From Flavobacteriales bacterium (lineage in GTDB: Bacteria; Bacteroidota; Bacteroidia; Flavobacteriales_F; PHOS-HE28): 64,000 bases of DNA. Within the stretch, counting starts at the first letter, position 1; each line of letters begins with the position of its first letter. The notes below the pieces were generated by a model. It did not search any database, was not told the DNA's origin, and worked only from the letters and a program-made list of their open reading frames with translations. This document shows positions 32,703 through 42,632 of the stretch, piece by piece. The position numbers were made by a program, and so were the translations under genes. The stretch lies in the NCBI GenBank assembly GCA_016704485.1, contig JADJAA010000001.1:1178001-1242000 (forward strand), written 5' to 3'.

Positions 32703-35700
32703 CTATTGGGACGTTTTACCAACGCTCAGCTGGCAACTCAATTTTTCGTTCAATTCCACGGTGTGCCTAGCCGTGTTGCCATTCGGTAACTGTGTAACCA
32801 AAAGCTCGTTGACGTTTGTTAACGCAAGTGTTTCAGCCAGAATATGGGCAGCGTGGGCCTCGATCGCATGCTCAAACTGCTGGTCTCCATTGCGCTGGAT
32901 GTGGAGCATTATCCGGTCCGTTACCTCTAAGCCGGTTTCTTTCCGCAAGGTCTGCACCTTGCTCACCAACTCCCGGGCAATGCCTTCCTGTATCAAGCTG
33001 TCGTTCAGCGTTATATCCAGCGCAACTGTGACTTTTCCCTCACTGGCAACACTCAGTCCGGGCACCGTTTCGGCCGTGATCTCAACATCAGCCAAGGTTA
33101 CCTCAACATCGTGGTCCTCAACACGTAAGTTGATGGCGCCTTGCTCTTCCAACTGCGAGATCTGAACCTGGTCCAGCCCATTGATCGCCCCAGCCACGGC
33201 TTTCATGAGCTTTCCCATGCGAGCACCTAGCTTTTTGAAGTCAGGCTTGATCTTCTTGACCAACTTGCTTTCACTAGGGTCCAACAACACCAATTCCTTC
33301 ACATTAACTTCATTGAGAACTAGTTGCTTGATGGCCTCAAGACGCTTCCGCATGGTTTCATCCAATACTGGGACCATCATTTTTTGAAGTGGCTGGCGCA
33401 CCCGATGGCCTTCCAACTTCCTGATGCTCAGAACCAATGAGGTCAGTTGTTGAGCCAGTTTTGTACGCGCTTCCAATTCGGTGTCGATCAAATTCTCCTG
33501 AACGTTCGGCCAATCGCTCAAATGAACGCTTGTTCCGGTAAGGTCGCGGTACAACCGATCGCTGAAGAACGGTGCAATGGGTGCGCTCAGCATCGCGATG
33601 ATCTCCAAGCACTGATGCAAGGTCTGGTATGCTGCTAGTTTATCGGTACCCAATTCGCCTTTCCAGAACCGTCTCCGATTCAAGCGCACATACCAGTTGC
33701 TCAGGTCCTCGATCACAAAGTCCTGAATGGCACGAGCTGCGACGGTCGGTTCATAATCGGTATAGTTCGCATCCGCGATGGTGATCAATGAATTCAACCG
33801 GGAAAGTAGCCAGCGGTCCATTTCGCTGCGTTCCGCCATGGGCACAGGTGCTGTGCTACTATCGAAGCCATCGATGTTCGCATAGAGCGCAAAGAAATTG
33901 TAGGTATTGAACAGCGCCCGGAAGAATTTGCGTTGCACTTCTTTGATCCCGTCGGCATCGAACTTGAGGTTGTCCCACGGTGATGCATTGCTGATCATGT
34001 ACCACCGCACTGCATCCGCTCCGAACTCGTCCAAGGTCTTGAACGGGTCCACTGCATTACCAAGGCGCTTGCTCATTTTCTGCCCGTTCTTATCCAGAAC
34101 AAGGCCATTGCTTACCACGGCTTTATAGGCTACGCTATCAAAACAGAGTGTCGAAATTGCATGCAGGGTATAGAACCAACCGCGCGTTTGATCCACTCCT
34201 TCCGCGATGAACTCAGCCGGGAACCGCTCATTCAGTAGGTCCTTGTTCTCGAATGGATAGTGCAGTTGCGCATACGGCATGCTGCCACTATCGAACCACA
34301 CATCGATCAGGTCCGTTTCACGGTGCATGGGCTTGTCTCCAGGACTTAGCAGCACAATGTCATCCACGAATGGGCGGTGCAGATCAGCTTTGGCATAGTT
34401 CGCCTCGCTCATGTCGGCAGCATCGAATCCCGCGTACGGATCCGCTTTCATGAGACCTGCTTTTACACTACGTGTGATCTCTTTTTTCAATTGCTCCAAC
34501 GAGCCGATACAGAGTTCCTCATCCCCATCAGCAGTGCGCCAGATCGGTAGCGGAATGCCCCAATAACGACTGCGGGAGAGGTTCCAATCCTGCACGTTCT
34601 CCAGCCAATTCCCGAAACGCCCGGTGCCCGTGCTTTCCGGTTTCCAGTTGATGGTCTTGTTCAGTTCGATCAACCGGTCCTTCTTGGCCGTGGTGCGCAC
34701 GAACCAACTGTCCAGCGGGTAGTAGAGGATGGGCTTGTCGGTTCGCCAGCAATGCGGGTAGTTGTGTTCATACTTCTCCACTTTGAAGGCGCGACCCATT
34801 TCCTTCAGCTTGATGCTGAGTTCCACATCCACGCTTTTATCCGGCGCAGTGCCGGCAGGGTAGTATTCGTTCTTAACGTATTTGCCAGCGTACTCACCCA
34901 TCTCCTGGGTGAACTTGCCTTGTAGGTCCACCAGCGTAAGCGATCCGATGCCATGCTCTTTCGCAACGCGCATGTCGTCCGCTCCAAAGCTTGGTGCCGT
35001 GTGAACGACACCCGTACCGTCCTCTGTGGTCACGAAATTTCCACCGATCACCTTGAAGGCATCTCCACCTTCCGGCGTGCCGTACTGGAAAAGCTGTTCA
35101 TACCGGATGCCTTCCAATTGGTGACCGTAGAATTCGCCATCGATCTTCCAAGGGATGTTCTTCCCGTCCTTCTTATAGTCTTCAAAGGAGGCGTCCTTCG
35201 CACCCTCACTGAAATAAGCCGATACCCGCGCCTTTGCCAAGACCATGGTCTGTGGCTCATGGGTGTAAGGGTTGAAACTGAATACCCGCACATAGTCCAA
35301 CTTAGGACCAACAGTGAGCGCCGTGTTGCTCGGTAGTGTCCAAGGCGTGGTGGTCCAAGCAAGAATGAAAACATCGCCGACCGCATCCTTGAAAAGGAAC
35401 TCGGAAGCATGATCCTGCTGAACCTTGAACATGGCCACCGCACTGGTGTCCTTCACGGCTTTGTACGTTCCGGGTTGGTTCAGTTCATGAGAACTTAGTC
35501 CAGTTCCCGCAGCGGGGCTGTAGGGTTGAATCGTATAGCCCTTGTACAACAGGTCCTGATCATAGAGCTGCTTCAGTAAATGCCAAACGCTTTCGATGTA
35601 TTTGGTCTGGTACGTTACATACGGATGCTCCAGATCGAGCCAGAAACCGATGCGCCGCGTCATGTCATTCCAGACATCGGTGTACCGCATCACTGCTTTT

Positions 35701-36068
35701 TTACATGCAGCGTTGTAGTCCTCGATGCTGATGCTCTTACCGATATCCTCCTTAGTAATACCCAGTTCTTTTTCAACGCCGAGTTCGATCGGTAGACCGT
35801 GCGTATCCCAACCTGCTTTGCGATGCACCAGCTTGCCTTTCTGGGTCTGGTACCGGCAGAAAATATCCTTGATGGCACGTGCCATTACGTGGTGGATCCC
35901 GGGAAGCCCATTAGCGCTTGGTGGACCTTCATAGAACACGAACGGAGGTGCGTCTTTCCGCAACTGAAGGCTCCGCCCGAAAGTGTCCTCATGCTCCCAT
36001 TGCTTCAATACCTCATCGGCAAGTTTTGGGAGATCGAGTTCGTCGTAGTGTGCGAATTGTTTGGACAT
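32703..36068 (-). CDS. ileS: isoleucyl-tRNA synthetase
   Basis: This 1121-residue class I synthetase has the HIGH-type motif PGIHHV (about 56-61) and KMSKR at 664-668. The editing domain includes WTTTPWTLPSNTAL and GTGVVHTAPSFGADD. The C-terminal anticodon-binding and long tail domains are present (RRRFWKGE, EVNVKELVLLD), as in the larger IleRS type of Bacteroidota. It charges tRNA-Ile and hydrolyses mischarged Val-tRNA-Ile. It heads the operon with the DksA-like gene and lspA. Confidence 0.97.
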   Translation of the reverse strand: MSKQFAHYDELDLPKLADEVLKQWEHEDTFGRSLQLRKDAPPFVFYEGPPSANGLPGIHHVMARAIKDIFCRYQTQKGKLVHRKAGWDTHGLPIELGVEKELGITKEDIGKSISIEDYNAACKKAVMRYTDVWNDMTRRIGFWLDLEHPYVTYQTKYIESVWHLLKQLYDQDLLYKGYTIQPYSPAAGTGLSSHELNQPGTYKAVKDTSAVAMFKVQQDHASEFLFKDAVGDVFILAWTTTPWTLPSNTALTVGPKLDYVRVFSFNPYTHEPQTMVLAKARVSAYFSEGAKDASFEDYKKDGKNIPWKIDGEFYGHQLEGIRYEQLFQYGTPEGGDAFKVIGGNFVTTEDGTGVVHTAPSFGADDMRVAKEHGIGSLTLVDLQGKFTQEMGEYAGKYVKNEYYPAGTAPDKSVDVELSIKLKEMGRAFKVEKYEHNYPHCWRTDKPILYYPLDSWFVRTTAKKDRLIELNKTINWKPESTGTGRFGNWLENVQDWNLSRSRYWGIPLPIWRTADGDEELCIGSLEQLKKEITRSVKAGLMKADPYAGFDAADMSEANYAKADLHRPFVDDIVLLSPGDKPMHRETDLIDVWFDSGSMPYAQLHYPFENKDLLNERFPAEFIAEGVDQTRGWFYTLHAISTLCFDSVAYKAVVSNGLVLDKNGQKMSKRLGNAVDPFKTLDEFGADAVRWYMISNASPWDNLKFDADGIKEVQRKFFRALFNTYNFFALYANIDGFDSSTAPVPMAERSEMDRWLLSRLNSLITIADANYTDYEPTVAARAIQDFVIEDLSNWYVRLNRRRFWKGELGTDKLAAYQTLHQCLEIIAMLSAPIAPFFSDRLYRDLTGTSVHLSDWPNVQENLIDTELEARTKLAQQLTSLVLSIRKLEGHRVRQPLQKMMVPVLDETMRKRLEAIKQLVLNEVNVKELVLLDPSESKLVKKIKPDFKKLGARMGKLMKAVAGAINGLDQVQISQLEEQGAINLRVEDHDVEVTLADVEITAETVPGLSVASEGKVTVALDITLNDSLIQEGIARELVSKVQTLRKETGLEVTDRIMLHIQRNGDQQFEHAIEAHAAHILAETLALTNVNELLVTQLPNGNTARHTVELNEKLSCQLSVGKTSQ

Positions 36069-36088
36069 GCCGGACTTTTCAAGGGCGG

Positions 36089-36096
36089 CAAAGGTA
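36089..36096 (-). promoter_or_regulatory. putative -7 box for ileS (TACCTTTG)
   Basis: On the minus strand TACCTTTG matches the Bacteroidota TAnnTTTG consensus and lies about 20 bp before the ileS start codon. No TTG is seen at the -33 position. Confidence 0.35.
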
Positions 36097-36252
36097 ACTA
36101 ACGTGCTTGTGCGATCACCGAGGGCATGATCGTCCTGAGTTTGGCAAGAAGAATACGCTAGCTGCCCGGGATCGCTACGGTAGCAAGTTCCATTTGGTGT
36201 TGGTTCTGTTCGCTTTGAAGGTACCTGGAATCCTTCCTATACATTGGACCGA

Positions 36253-39200
36253 TCAAGGAAGTTGCTCCATGCGCATGTTGGTCGGTACTACGCCACCAAT
36301 GTTCTGCAGGATCAGATCCCGGTCGTTGTTCGTGCCCGTATAGCGGACGATTCCATCCAGATCGAGGTCTTCGGATAGGTAACCAGGGACAGTCGCGGTT
36401 GGTACTACGCCTCCAATGAGGGACAATATTCGGTCGCGATCATTCTCTGTGCCGGTATAGCGGATGAAGCCATCCCGGTTCACGTCGCCGGTCCACAATG
36501 CTTTTGAACCATTCGCCATGGTAGCCAGAGGTTCGGCGCCATAGACCGCCGTAACCGGGTCGGTAAGGTCAATGACCACAGCTCCTGTGCTGAGGTCAAC
36601 GGGGGTTGCGGTCATTACTCCTAAGTGGTTCCGATGTCGTACCGCGACAAAACGCGCACCTGTTGAACTTGGTACCATCAAAGGTCCTCCCTGCGGGTCG
36701 ATCACCGTGCCATCGCTTAGCACGAGCGCTGCAAATGTTTGCAGTACGGTGGTGGGGGTTTGGCTATCGCGTAGCTCCACTAACAACCAATCGATCACTT
36801 TGCGTTCTGTAGTAGCCGCTAGGGTGTGAGCGTATACGGTTGCATTGTTCCCTGTGTGCATCGCCAGACCGGGGTATGGGTCGTCTGTTGGTACTAACCC
36901 TGTGCTCCGCAGCGCATCGGACATGGCGCCATTTTCATAGGGTCCTTGTAAGAATACCTTTATGTATAGTGGTGTACGTTCTTGCGCATAGGTCACCGGG
37001 TCCACGGTCATGATCCATTCCGTAAGTACGCTCATGTAGGCATTGTGTACGATCTCTTTGCCCATGGGCGGCATTGAGTTGGCGACGCCGTTCGGCCGGG
37101 AGTCGCGCATCCATAATTCAGAGCCAAGTGTATCTCCTGGAGCGATCACGAATTGCCCCATCGGCGAATTCATGCCTATGGTCGGCTCATTCACGAGGCC
37201 TTTTTGGGCAAGCGGTGTAGCATACCGCGCATCGAACGCACCATCTACTCCATTGGGTCTATGGCACGAAGAACAGTTCCCATCCAAGTAGGACATTACT
37301 CGGTCTTCTGCGCTCGCGGTGATGTCATCCAGTGGCTTTGCACGACGTAGTTCATCCACATCAGGTATGGCCTGATCGAACATGCCCAAATGGCTCAACG
37401 TTGTGATCTGATTTGCAGTTACTCCAGTGGAAGGGTAGAGCAGGTCTCCGTTGAGTTGATGGGTCTTTAGGCCTAGCGCAAACCCGGACGCGGTCGTATG
37501 GCAGGTCATGCATTGTTGTCGGCTCGGAAAATTCCAGGTCTGCTCGTAGGTACCACCGCTGGCAAGGGTTATTGTGTACTCGCCGATCTCTTCGCCCTCG
37601 ATCAAAAAGGCTTCTGTACCCGCTGCGTTCCAACGGTAGGTAAGTCCATAAGCTTCCCCGTTGTTCTTGTAGATCATGAAACGGGTTTCTAGTCGCGCCG
37701 TTAGTGAAGGGTTGTTCTCGTTCAGGGGTAATTCAAAGTGTTTGATCATTACCGTGCCGGCAGGAAAGGTCCAATGGTCATCCGGGTCGAAACCAATACG
37801 CTCGCTTGGAGAGTCATGGAACCCATCATTCGGTATGACCATCCACCGTTTTTTCTCTGCTCGGTCGCTCCATAGTGGACTGTTCACGGTAAATGGAATG
37901 ATGCCCGGTGCGGTTTCCAAGGTGGTCATATTGGTGAACACACCCAATTGGGAAAGTTGTTCTGGTGGGGAAGGCACACCATGTTGCACGCGGACCAACT
38001 TGTGGATCTTTCCGCCATCCAGGTTGGTCCCATAAAGGTCCAGGATGTACAGTGTTTCATCTGATGCTAGTGAAAAGGATGAGATGCCGTCCTTGCTTCC
38101 AGAGCCCTCTGTAGGCACATTCAGTAGGAATTGAAGATTCTGCGCAGTACCAAAAGGAGAAAGTTCCAAGGTGTGAATGTTCTGCGTTTCATGATCGGAG
38201 AAAATGTACTTGCCATCCAATTCGGGGTACTTATCACCTCGTAGCACGTAACCACCAATAATACATTGGCCAAAACTGCGCGGGTAGGAGTATACCGGGA
38301 GCTGGTCAACTCCGATCAAAGGGTTGGGCTTTGCCTTGGGCCCTGCAATATCACCTTCGCGATAAGGCCATTGCAGATTGGCTCCAATGAAAACCCTCGA
38401 GATCTCTTCTCGTGAACTTTGGCCGATATCCCCGATCCAGATATCTCCGGTCGGCGGGTCATAGGTCATACGGTGTGGGCTGCGCGTACCTATCGCCCAG
38501 TATTCCTCTAGAATGCCACCTCCTGCATCTTGCCAAGGATTGTCGTTGGGCACAAAATAACCCTGGCTGAAACTGTTCGGCCAACCAGAAGGTGGGCTAG
38601 CGCCGTTGATGGGCTGTCTGCGAATGGCGTGACTGATGGAACCTCCCTGCATATCCACGTCGATGCGGAAAACACCCCCAAAGAACCAAGAGTTAATATT
38701 CTGTGTTCTATTGTACTGATCGTTAGCACCGCCTTCATCTCCAACAGCGAAGTACAAGAAGCCATCCGGACCGAAGAACATGTCGCCACCGTTGTGCCAG
38801 TTCTGTCGATCGAATTGTTGTACGAGTACATATTCGGATGCTGGGTTAACGTAGGTTTCCGCGGCGTTCATGGTGAATCGGGAGAGGCGCATGAAAGCCT
38901 GTTGGCCCCTAGGGTCGCCTATCGGATGGTAACGATACCATACATAGAAATAATGCGCATTCGGAGACCCAGCTTGGCCATATTCCGGATGCAATGCGGC
39001 ACCCAGCATACCCCCATCTTCATTGATCTGGGTTTGACTATTCACATTGAGGACCAAGATCTTCGTACTCGCTAAAGGATAATTATTGAAAATCCACGCA
39101 TAGCCGGATTTGCTGAAGACCATGAATTTATTGGAGGGCAGCTCCAGCATTTTCACTGGATCATTGAAGGTCAGGTTCGGAAAGGCGTTCTCAATGGTAT

Positions 39201-39417
39201 ACGTTGCATAATCGGTACCGGGTGTGGGTGCTTCATCAGTGAACACACCATTCAGATATGGACCTACGGGTTCGGGATCCTGAAGGCCACTATCCGGATC
39301 GAACAGATCGGGTACGAATGCCAACGTAATGAAAGCGATGACACCGAAAAAAAGGACAATAGTGTGGTGTTTGGCGACCAGATACCGATCACCGTGGGAG
39401 AGGCGAAGCATGGGCAT
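36253..39417 (-). CDS. PQQ-type sugar dehydrogenase propeller fused to diheme cytochrome c
   Basis: This is about 1054 residues from ATG 39417 (MPMLRL); 39411 is also possible. A membrane anchor or signal (HTIVLFFGVIAFITLAFV) is followed by a six-bladed glucose/sorbosone-dehydrogenase-like propeller (MFFGPDGFLYFAVGDEGG ... GDIWIGDIGQSSREEISR ... YIFSDHETQNIHTLEL). An SO2930-type diheme region follows with two heme sites, CMTCH and CSSCH. The C-terminus has two dockerin-like repeats (GDVNRDGFIRYTGTENDRD, then DLDLDGIVRYTGTNNDRD). It should oxidise a sugar or aldose at the cell surface and pass electrons to its own hemes. All heme motifs are intact. It appears to be a single-gene unit. Confidence 0.88.
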   Translation of the reverse strand: MPMLRLSHGDRYLVAKHHTIVLFFGVIAFITLAFVPDLFDPDSGLQDPEPVGPYLNGVFTDEAPTPGTDYATYTIENAFPNLTFNDPVKMLELPSNKFMVFSKSGYAWIFNNYPLASTKILVLNVNSQTQINEDGGMLGAALHPEYGQAGSPNAHYFYVWYRYHPIGDPRGQQAFMRLSRFTMNAAETYVNPASEYVLVQQFDRQNWHNGGDMFFGPDGFLYFAVGDEGGANDQYNRTQNINSWFFGGVFRIDVDMQGGSISHAIRRQPINGASPPSGWPNSFSQGYFVPNDNPWQDAGGGILEEYWAIGTRSPHRMTYDPPTGDIWIGDIGQSSREEISRVFIGANLQWPYREGDIAGPKAKPNPLIGVDQLPVYSYPRSFGQCIIGGYVLRGDKYPELDGKYIFSDHETQNIHTLELSPFGTAQNLQFLLNVPTEGSGSKDGISSFSLASDETLYILDLYGTNLDGGKIHKLVRVQHGVPSPPEQLSQLGVFTNMTTLETAPGIIPFTVNSPLWSDRAEKKRWMVIPNDGFHDSPSERIGFDPDDHWTFPAGTVMIKHFELPLNENNPSLTARLETRFMIYKNNGEAYGLTYRWNAAGTEAFLIEGEEIGEYTITLASGGTYEQTWNFPSRQQCMTCHTTASGFALGLKTHQLNGDLLYPSTGVTANQITTLSHLGMFDQAIPDVDELRRAKPLDDITASAEDRVMSYLDGNCSSCHRPNGVDGAFDARYATPLAQKGLVNEPTIGMNSPMGQFVIAPGDTLGSELWMRDSRPNGVANSMPPMGKEIVHNAYMSVLTEWIMTVDPVTYAQERTPLYIKVFLQGPYENGAMSDALRSTGLVPTDDPYPGLAMHTGNNATVYAHTLAATTERKVIDWLLVELRDSQTPTTVLQTFAALVLSDGTVIDPQGGPLMVPSSTGARFVAVRHRNHLGVMTATPVDLSTGAVVIDLTDPVTAVYGAEPLATMANGSKALWTGDVNRDGFIRYTGTENDRDRILSLIGGVVPTATVPGYLSEDLDLDGIVRYTGTNNDRDLILQNIGGVVPTNMRMEQLP

Positions 39418-39528
39418 GGTTCGCAAAATACTGGATCATGAACCCGGTGTCAATAGTTCAATGCCTTATTGACCAAGGAGTTCCGGATCGTCGTTATCGG
39501 ATCTATGATCGGGTGTTAAGTGTTCGCT

Positions 39529-40200
39529 TTATTCTTTTCTCTCTAGGATCGTTCGATTGATGATTGTCCGAAAAACAAAATATTCATCTCTTTTCACGAT
39601 CTCCTCATATGATAGAAGATCTAATATCAGCAGACGGTCATCAATAAGGCCAATCATAATTGGGCCACACAAACCAATTAGTTTCTTCGTCATGAGGTGC
39701 CTCCCTTCAATGATTACGTATCGCTTTCTCCTTTTCAGTCTTTTTCCCCCAAATTTTATATCTCCTTTCATCACTTTGTTTGTGAAGGTAATTTGTCCTT
39801 GCCCATCACCGTGGTCAGCAATTATCTTTTGCACTCGACCATATTCTGGGGCATTGATAGCGAGACTGTCAGCTACTTCAATTACACCAGCATTAATAAC
39901 CCGCCACTCACCGATCAAGTTCTCAGATTTTAAATTATGGAAAGTGGTATCAAGACGCACATGGGCTCTTGAAGTGTTAAAACAAGACCTTGTTCTGGTT
40001 GTATCCGTTCTCGATGTAATACAAGTCTGACATTGATTAGCAACGCGAGAATAATCAGCATTTAGCTGTTCGAAATCGACAAACCAATTTGCAGTATCTA
40101 GTCTCGGATAGAGCAAGTAGTCAGTCAAAATTGGTGTCTGTGCATTCACTGATTGAGAGAGTACAATGACTAAGCTAGCGAAGAACCAAATACTTCTCAT
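39529..40200 (-). CDS. secreted hypothetical protein
   Basis: This protein of 223 residues from ATG 40200 (MRSIWFFASLVIVLSQSVNAQ) has a clear signal peptide. The mature region has cysteines near its start (CQTCITSRTD ... SCFNTS), a lipocalin-like beta pattern (LIGEWRVINAGVIEVADS, GQGQITFTNKVMKGDIKFGG, RYVIIEGRHLMTKK) and a final DEYFVFRTIINRTILE strand. It may be a small ligand-binding barrel such as a lipocalin-like domain; this is a shape argument, not a family match. The gene is AT-rich compared with its neighbours. Confidence 0.6.
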   Translation of the reverse strand: MRSIWFFASLVIVLSQSVNAQTPILTDYLLYPRLDTANWFVDFEQLNADYSRVANQCQTCITSRTDTTRTRSCFNTSRAHVRLDTTFHNLKSENLIGEWRVINAGVIEVADSLAINAPEYGRVQKIIADHGDGQGQITFTNKVMKGDIKFGGKRLKRRKRYVIIEGRHLMTKKLIGLCGPIMIGLIDDRLLILDLLSYEEIVKRDEYFVFRTIINRTILERKE

Positions 40201-40296
40201 TCTAAATTTTTCAATGCCACACCTACAGTAGATAAATGCGATACAAGCCATCAAAGACAAGCAAGTTCAACTGTTTCAGAACAGTCCGCTAAGCAT

Positions 40297-41043
40297 TCAG
40301 TTCTTGAAACGTACCATCACCATATTCCCTTTTTCCTCGCGGCGAGTTTCCAATTGATCCTTCAATGCACTGACCAAGGACGAAAGCGATGCATGCCCAT
40401 AGCTCCGTGGGTCGAACCCGGGATCCAAACGTCGCAATGCTTGACCAATAAGACTTAACGAAACCTCCTCTTCTTCTCCCTTTGCGATGTTGAACGCTGT
40501 TCGCATTTTCCGCATAAGTCCGGCATTTGCCGATAATGCCTGTTTCACGGAGGATGTCTTTCCCCGACCAGCGCGTGTTGCCTCTTGTTTCGGACCTTCC
40601 TGAATGTCCAGATTCTCCACATAGATGAAGCGTTCACAGGCTTTCACGAATGCATCGGGAGTTTTCTTTTCGCCTACACCCATTACGAACAAGCCGCTTT
40701 CCCGAATGCGGGTGGCCAAACGGGTATAGTCGCTATCACTGCTCACGATGCAGAACGCATCGACCAGTTCGCCGTGCAGAATGTCCATGGCATCGATGAT
40801 CAGTGCACTGTCCGTGCTGTTCTTTCCTTTAGTGTAGGCGAATTGCTGCACCGGTTGGATGGCGTTGCTATTCAAAAGGTCTTTCCAACCGGTCATTCCC
40901 GTGGTGGTCCAATCACCGTAGATCCGGCGAATGGTTATGGTGCCTTGTTTGCTTACTTCTTCCAGAATAGCTGCCAGGCGTTTCGGCGCGGCATTATCCC
41001 CATCTATCAAAAGCGCAATGGTGGTGTCGTTTATTTTTTTCAT
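40297..41043 (-). CDS. NYN domain / OST-HTH (LOTUS) protein
   Basis: This protein has 248 residues from ATG 41043. Residues 1-140 are an NYN PIN-like nuclease domain with the acidic sites intact: ALLIDGDNA, then STDSALIIDAMD, then FCIVSSDSDYTRLATRIRESG. After a linker, residues 175-248 form an OST-HTH/LOTUS winged helix (LMRKMRTAFNIAKGEEEEVSLSLIGQALRRLDPGFDPRSYGHASLSSLV). This NYN-LOTUS architecture is common in bacteria and is thought to act on RNA, but the targets are unknown. It is transcribed alone and diverges from the 41311 gene. Confidence 0.9.
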   Translation of the reverse strand: MKKINDTTIALLIDGDNAAPKRLAAILEEVSKQGTITIRRIYGDWTTTGMTGWKDLLNSNAIQPVQQFAYTKGKNSTDSALIIDAMDILHGELVDAFCIVSSDSDYTRLATRIRESGLFVMGVGEKKTPDAFVKACERFIYVENLDIQEGPKQEATRAGRGKTSSVKQALSANAGLMRKMRTAFNIAKGEEEEVSLSLIGQALRRLDPGFDPRSYGHASLSSLVSALKDQLETRREEKGNMVMVRFKN

Positions 41044-41310
41044 TGATGGTGCAAGGTATAGGTAGTTCCGATCCGCAGCGATCCAGCGGAATTGGAGATC
41101 CATATCAAAGGGGAGCAGCCATCCTAATAAAAGCCTGCGGAAATGCCATGCTATTTCCCGACAGCCAAGCGTTGATAATACGCTTTGATCGCTGGGTTCC
41201 CCCGATCCACGCAGGTTTCCGGAGCATTTTATTTATGATCAGACACGAACTGTTGATGATCCAATCAGTGCGGTGGTTCAACGCTGCAAATAGCGCCGGA
41301 CCTTCGGGCC

Positions 41311-42027
41311 ATGTCCGCTGAAATCTATATCGCTCGGTTGCGCACTTTGCGTAGTCTTCAGGAGTTGGGCCATCAGGAATTGATGGACGTATTGGGCCGC
41401 TATGCCTCTATTGGTCCTCTTGTTCGTATGGGTTTATTGCGCCGCAGGGAGGATGACCACGAGTTCCAACGCTATCACGGATACATTCCTACAGAGGCTG
41501 CTGCGACATTATTGTTGCACAACGCAAAGAATGAATTGATCATGGTGCGCAAGGGAGCGGAACGGGCATTTCGCGCTATGCTGAAGCAGGACCCTGAACC
41601 TGATGCCCCCTTCAAGGAAGCTTTTGCTGAGTGTTCAGCAGCGCAGTTCCTGGCCACGGAGAGTGAGAACCATCGTGACGATAAGAGCACTGCGCCATTG
41701 CGTATCTGGTTGCTGAAGGGCTATATGCACTTGGATATGTTCTGCAAACGGCATAGCCTGCAGATCAACGAACTGATCGCAAAAGGGCTGTGCATACGGA
41801 TGAGCACAACTGATGATCAGGCAAATGTGATCACTACACCAACTGCGGAGGCTGCACGGTTCCTATTCCAACCAACGGGTTCTAGTTTGATCCTGGTACG
41901 GCCAGGAATGGAACTCCCATTGTATCAGGCTTGTTCACCCGATAATGCTCAGGTATTGATCAATCTGCCGCAGACCGCAGCAGATGTGGCACGTGGTTCC
42001 TATCCACGCCGGGCAAGTTGGGTATAG
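41311..42027 (+). CDS. hypothetical protein
   Basis: This 238-residue soluble protein is helical in the first half (RLRTLRSLQELGHQELMDVLGRYASIGPLVRMGLLRRRED) and mixed afterwards. There is no signal peptide or metal motif. The segment QELGHQELMDVLGRY could be a DNA- or protein-binding helix bundle. It is convergent with the histidine phosphatase lipoprotein gene, with 5 bp between stops. I do not recognise its family. Confidence 0.6.
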   Translation: MSAEIYIARLRTLRSLQELGHQELMDVLGRYASIGPLVRMGLLRRREDDHEFQRYHGYIPTEAAATLLLHNAKNELIMVRKGAERAFRAMLKQDPEPDAPFKEAFAECSAAQFLATESENHRDDKSTAPLRIWLLKGYMHLDMFCKRHSLQINELIAKGLCIRMSTTDDQANVITTPTAEAARFLFQPTGSSLILVRPGMELPLYQACSPDNAQVLINLPQTAADVARGSYPRRASWV

Positions 42028-42032
42028 CTCTA

Positions 42033-42563
42033 TCAGGGAGTGCCCACACCGAAATGCAATAGGTCCACACGAGAGGTTCCATCTGCGGAAAGCACTACTT
42101 TATAGATCCGATCGAATTGGTGTTCCTCGATCGGTTCCACTACTGTTCCGTTCAGCGCCTGAATAATACCGGGGATGGTGTTGCTATGCCCTGCAACAAC
42201 GATCACTTGGCCTGGGTCATCTGTTTTGATCCGCCGCACCAGCTCATCAGTATCATTCGGGTCCAATGGAACGATGGCAACTCCTTTGGCTTTGGCGAGC
42301 AGCGCTACGGTTTGTTGCGTGCGTTGCAGGGTGGTCGCATAGATCCGGCTTATAGGCTCATTGATCAATTTGTCTGCGAGTGCTTCTGCTCTGGCCATGC
42401 CAGCAGTGGAAAGTGGTGTATCCGGAGAAGCATCCGCCTTTTCTGCATGGCGCACTATGTACACCACGGTGTCAGGTAAAGAGGGCATTTCAGCGGGCTT
42501 TGTGGAGGTGCATGCTGCGAGGAGCAAAAAAACGCCAAGCACTAGGAATGCTTGGCGTTTCAT
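42033..42563 (-). CDS. histidine phosphatase family lipoprotein
   Basis: This protein of 176 residues from ATG 42563 has a lipobox (VFLLLAAC) that predicts lipidation and export, which is less usual for this superfamily. The catalytic RHAEK and the second histidine in VAGHSNT are present, along with the conserved LSTAGMARAEALADKL region, matching SixA/phosphoglycerate-mutase-like phosphatases. It would act in the periplasm or on the outer membrane on an unknown phosphate ester. It lies 70 bp downstream of the W/Y-rich protein on the same strand. Confidence 0.88.
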   Translation of the reverse strand: MKRQAFLVLGVFLLLAACTSTKPAEMPSLPDTVVYIVRHAEKADASPDTPLSTAGMARAEALADKLINEPISRIYATTLQRTQQTVALLAKAKGVAIVPLDPNDTDELVRRIKTDDPGQVIVVAGHSNTIPGIIQALNGTVVEPIEEHQFDRIYKVVLSADGTSRVDLLHFGVGTP

Positions 42564-42632
42564 TTGGATCAGTGTCATTGGCGTTGGTTCGGGTCGCCAA
42601 GATGCAACTTTTGGATGGTTTTCTCCAACACG

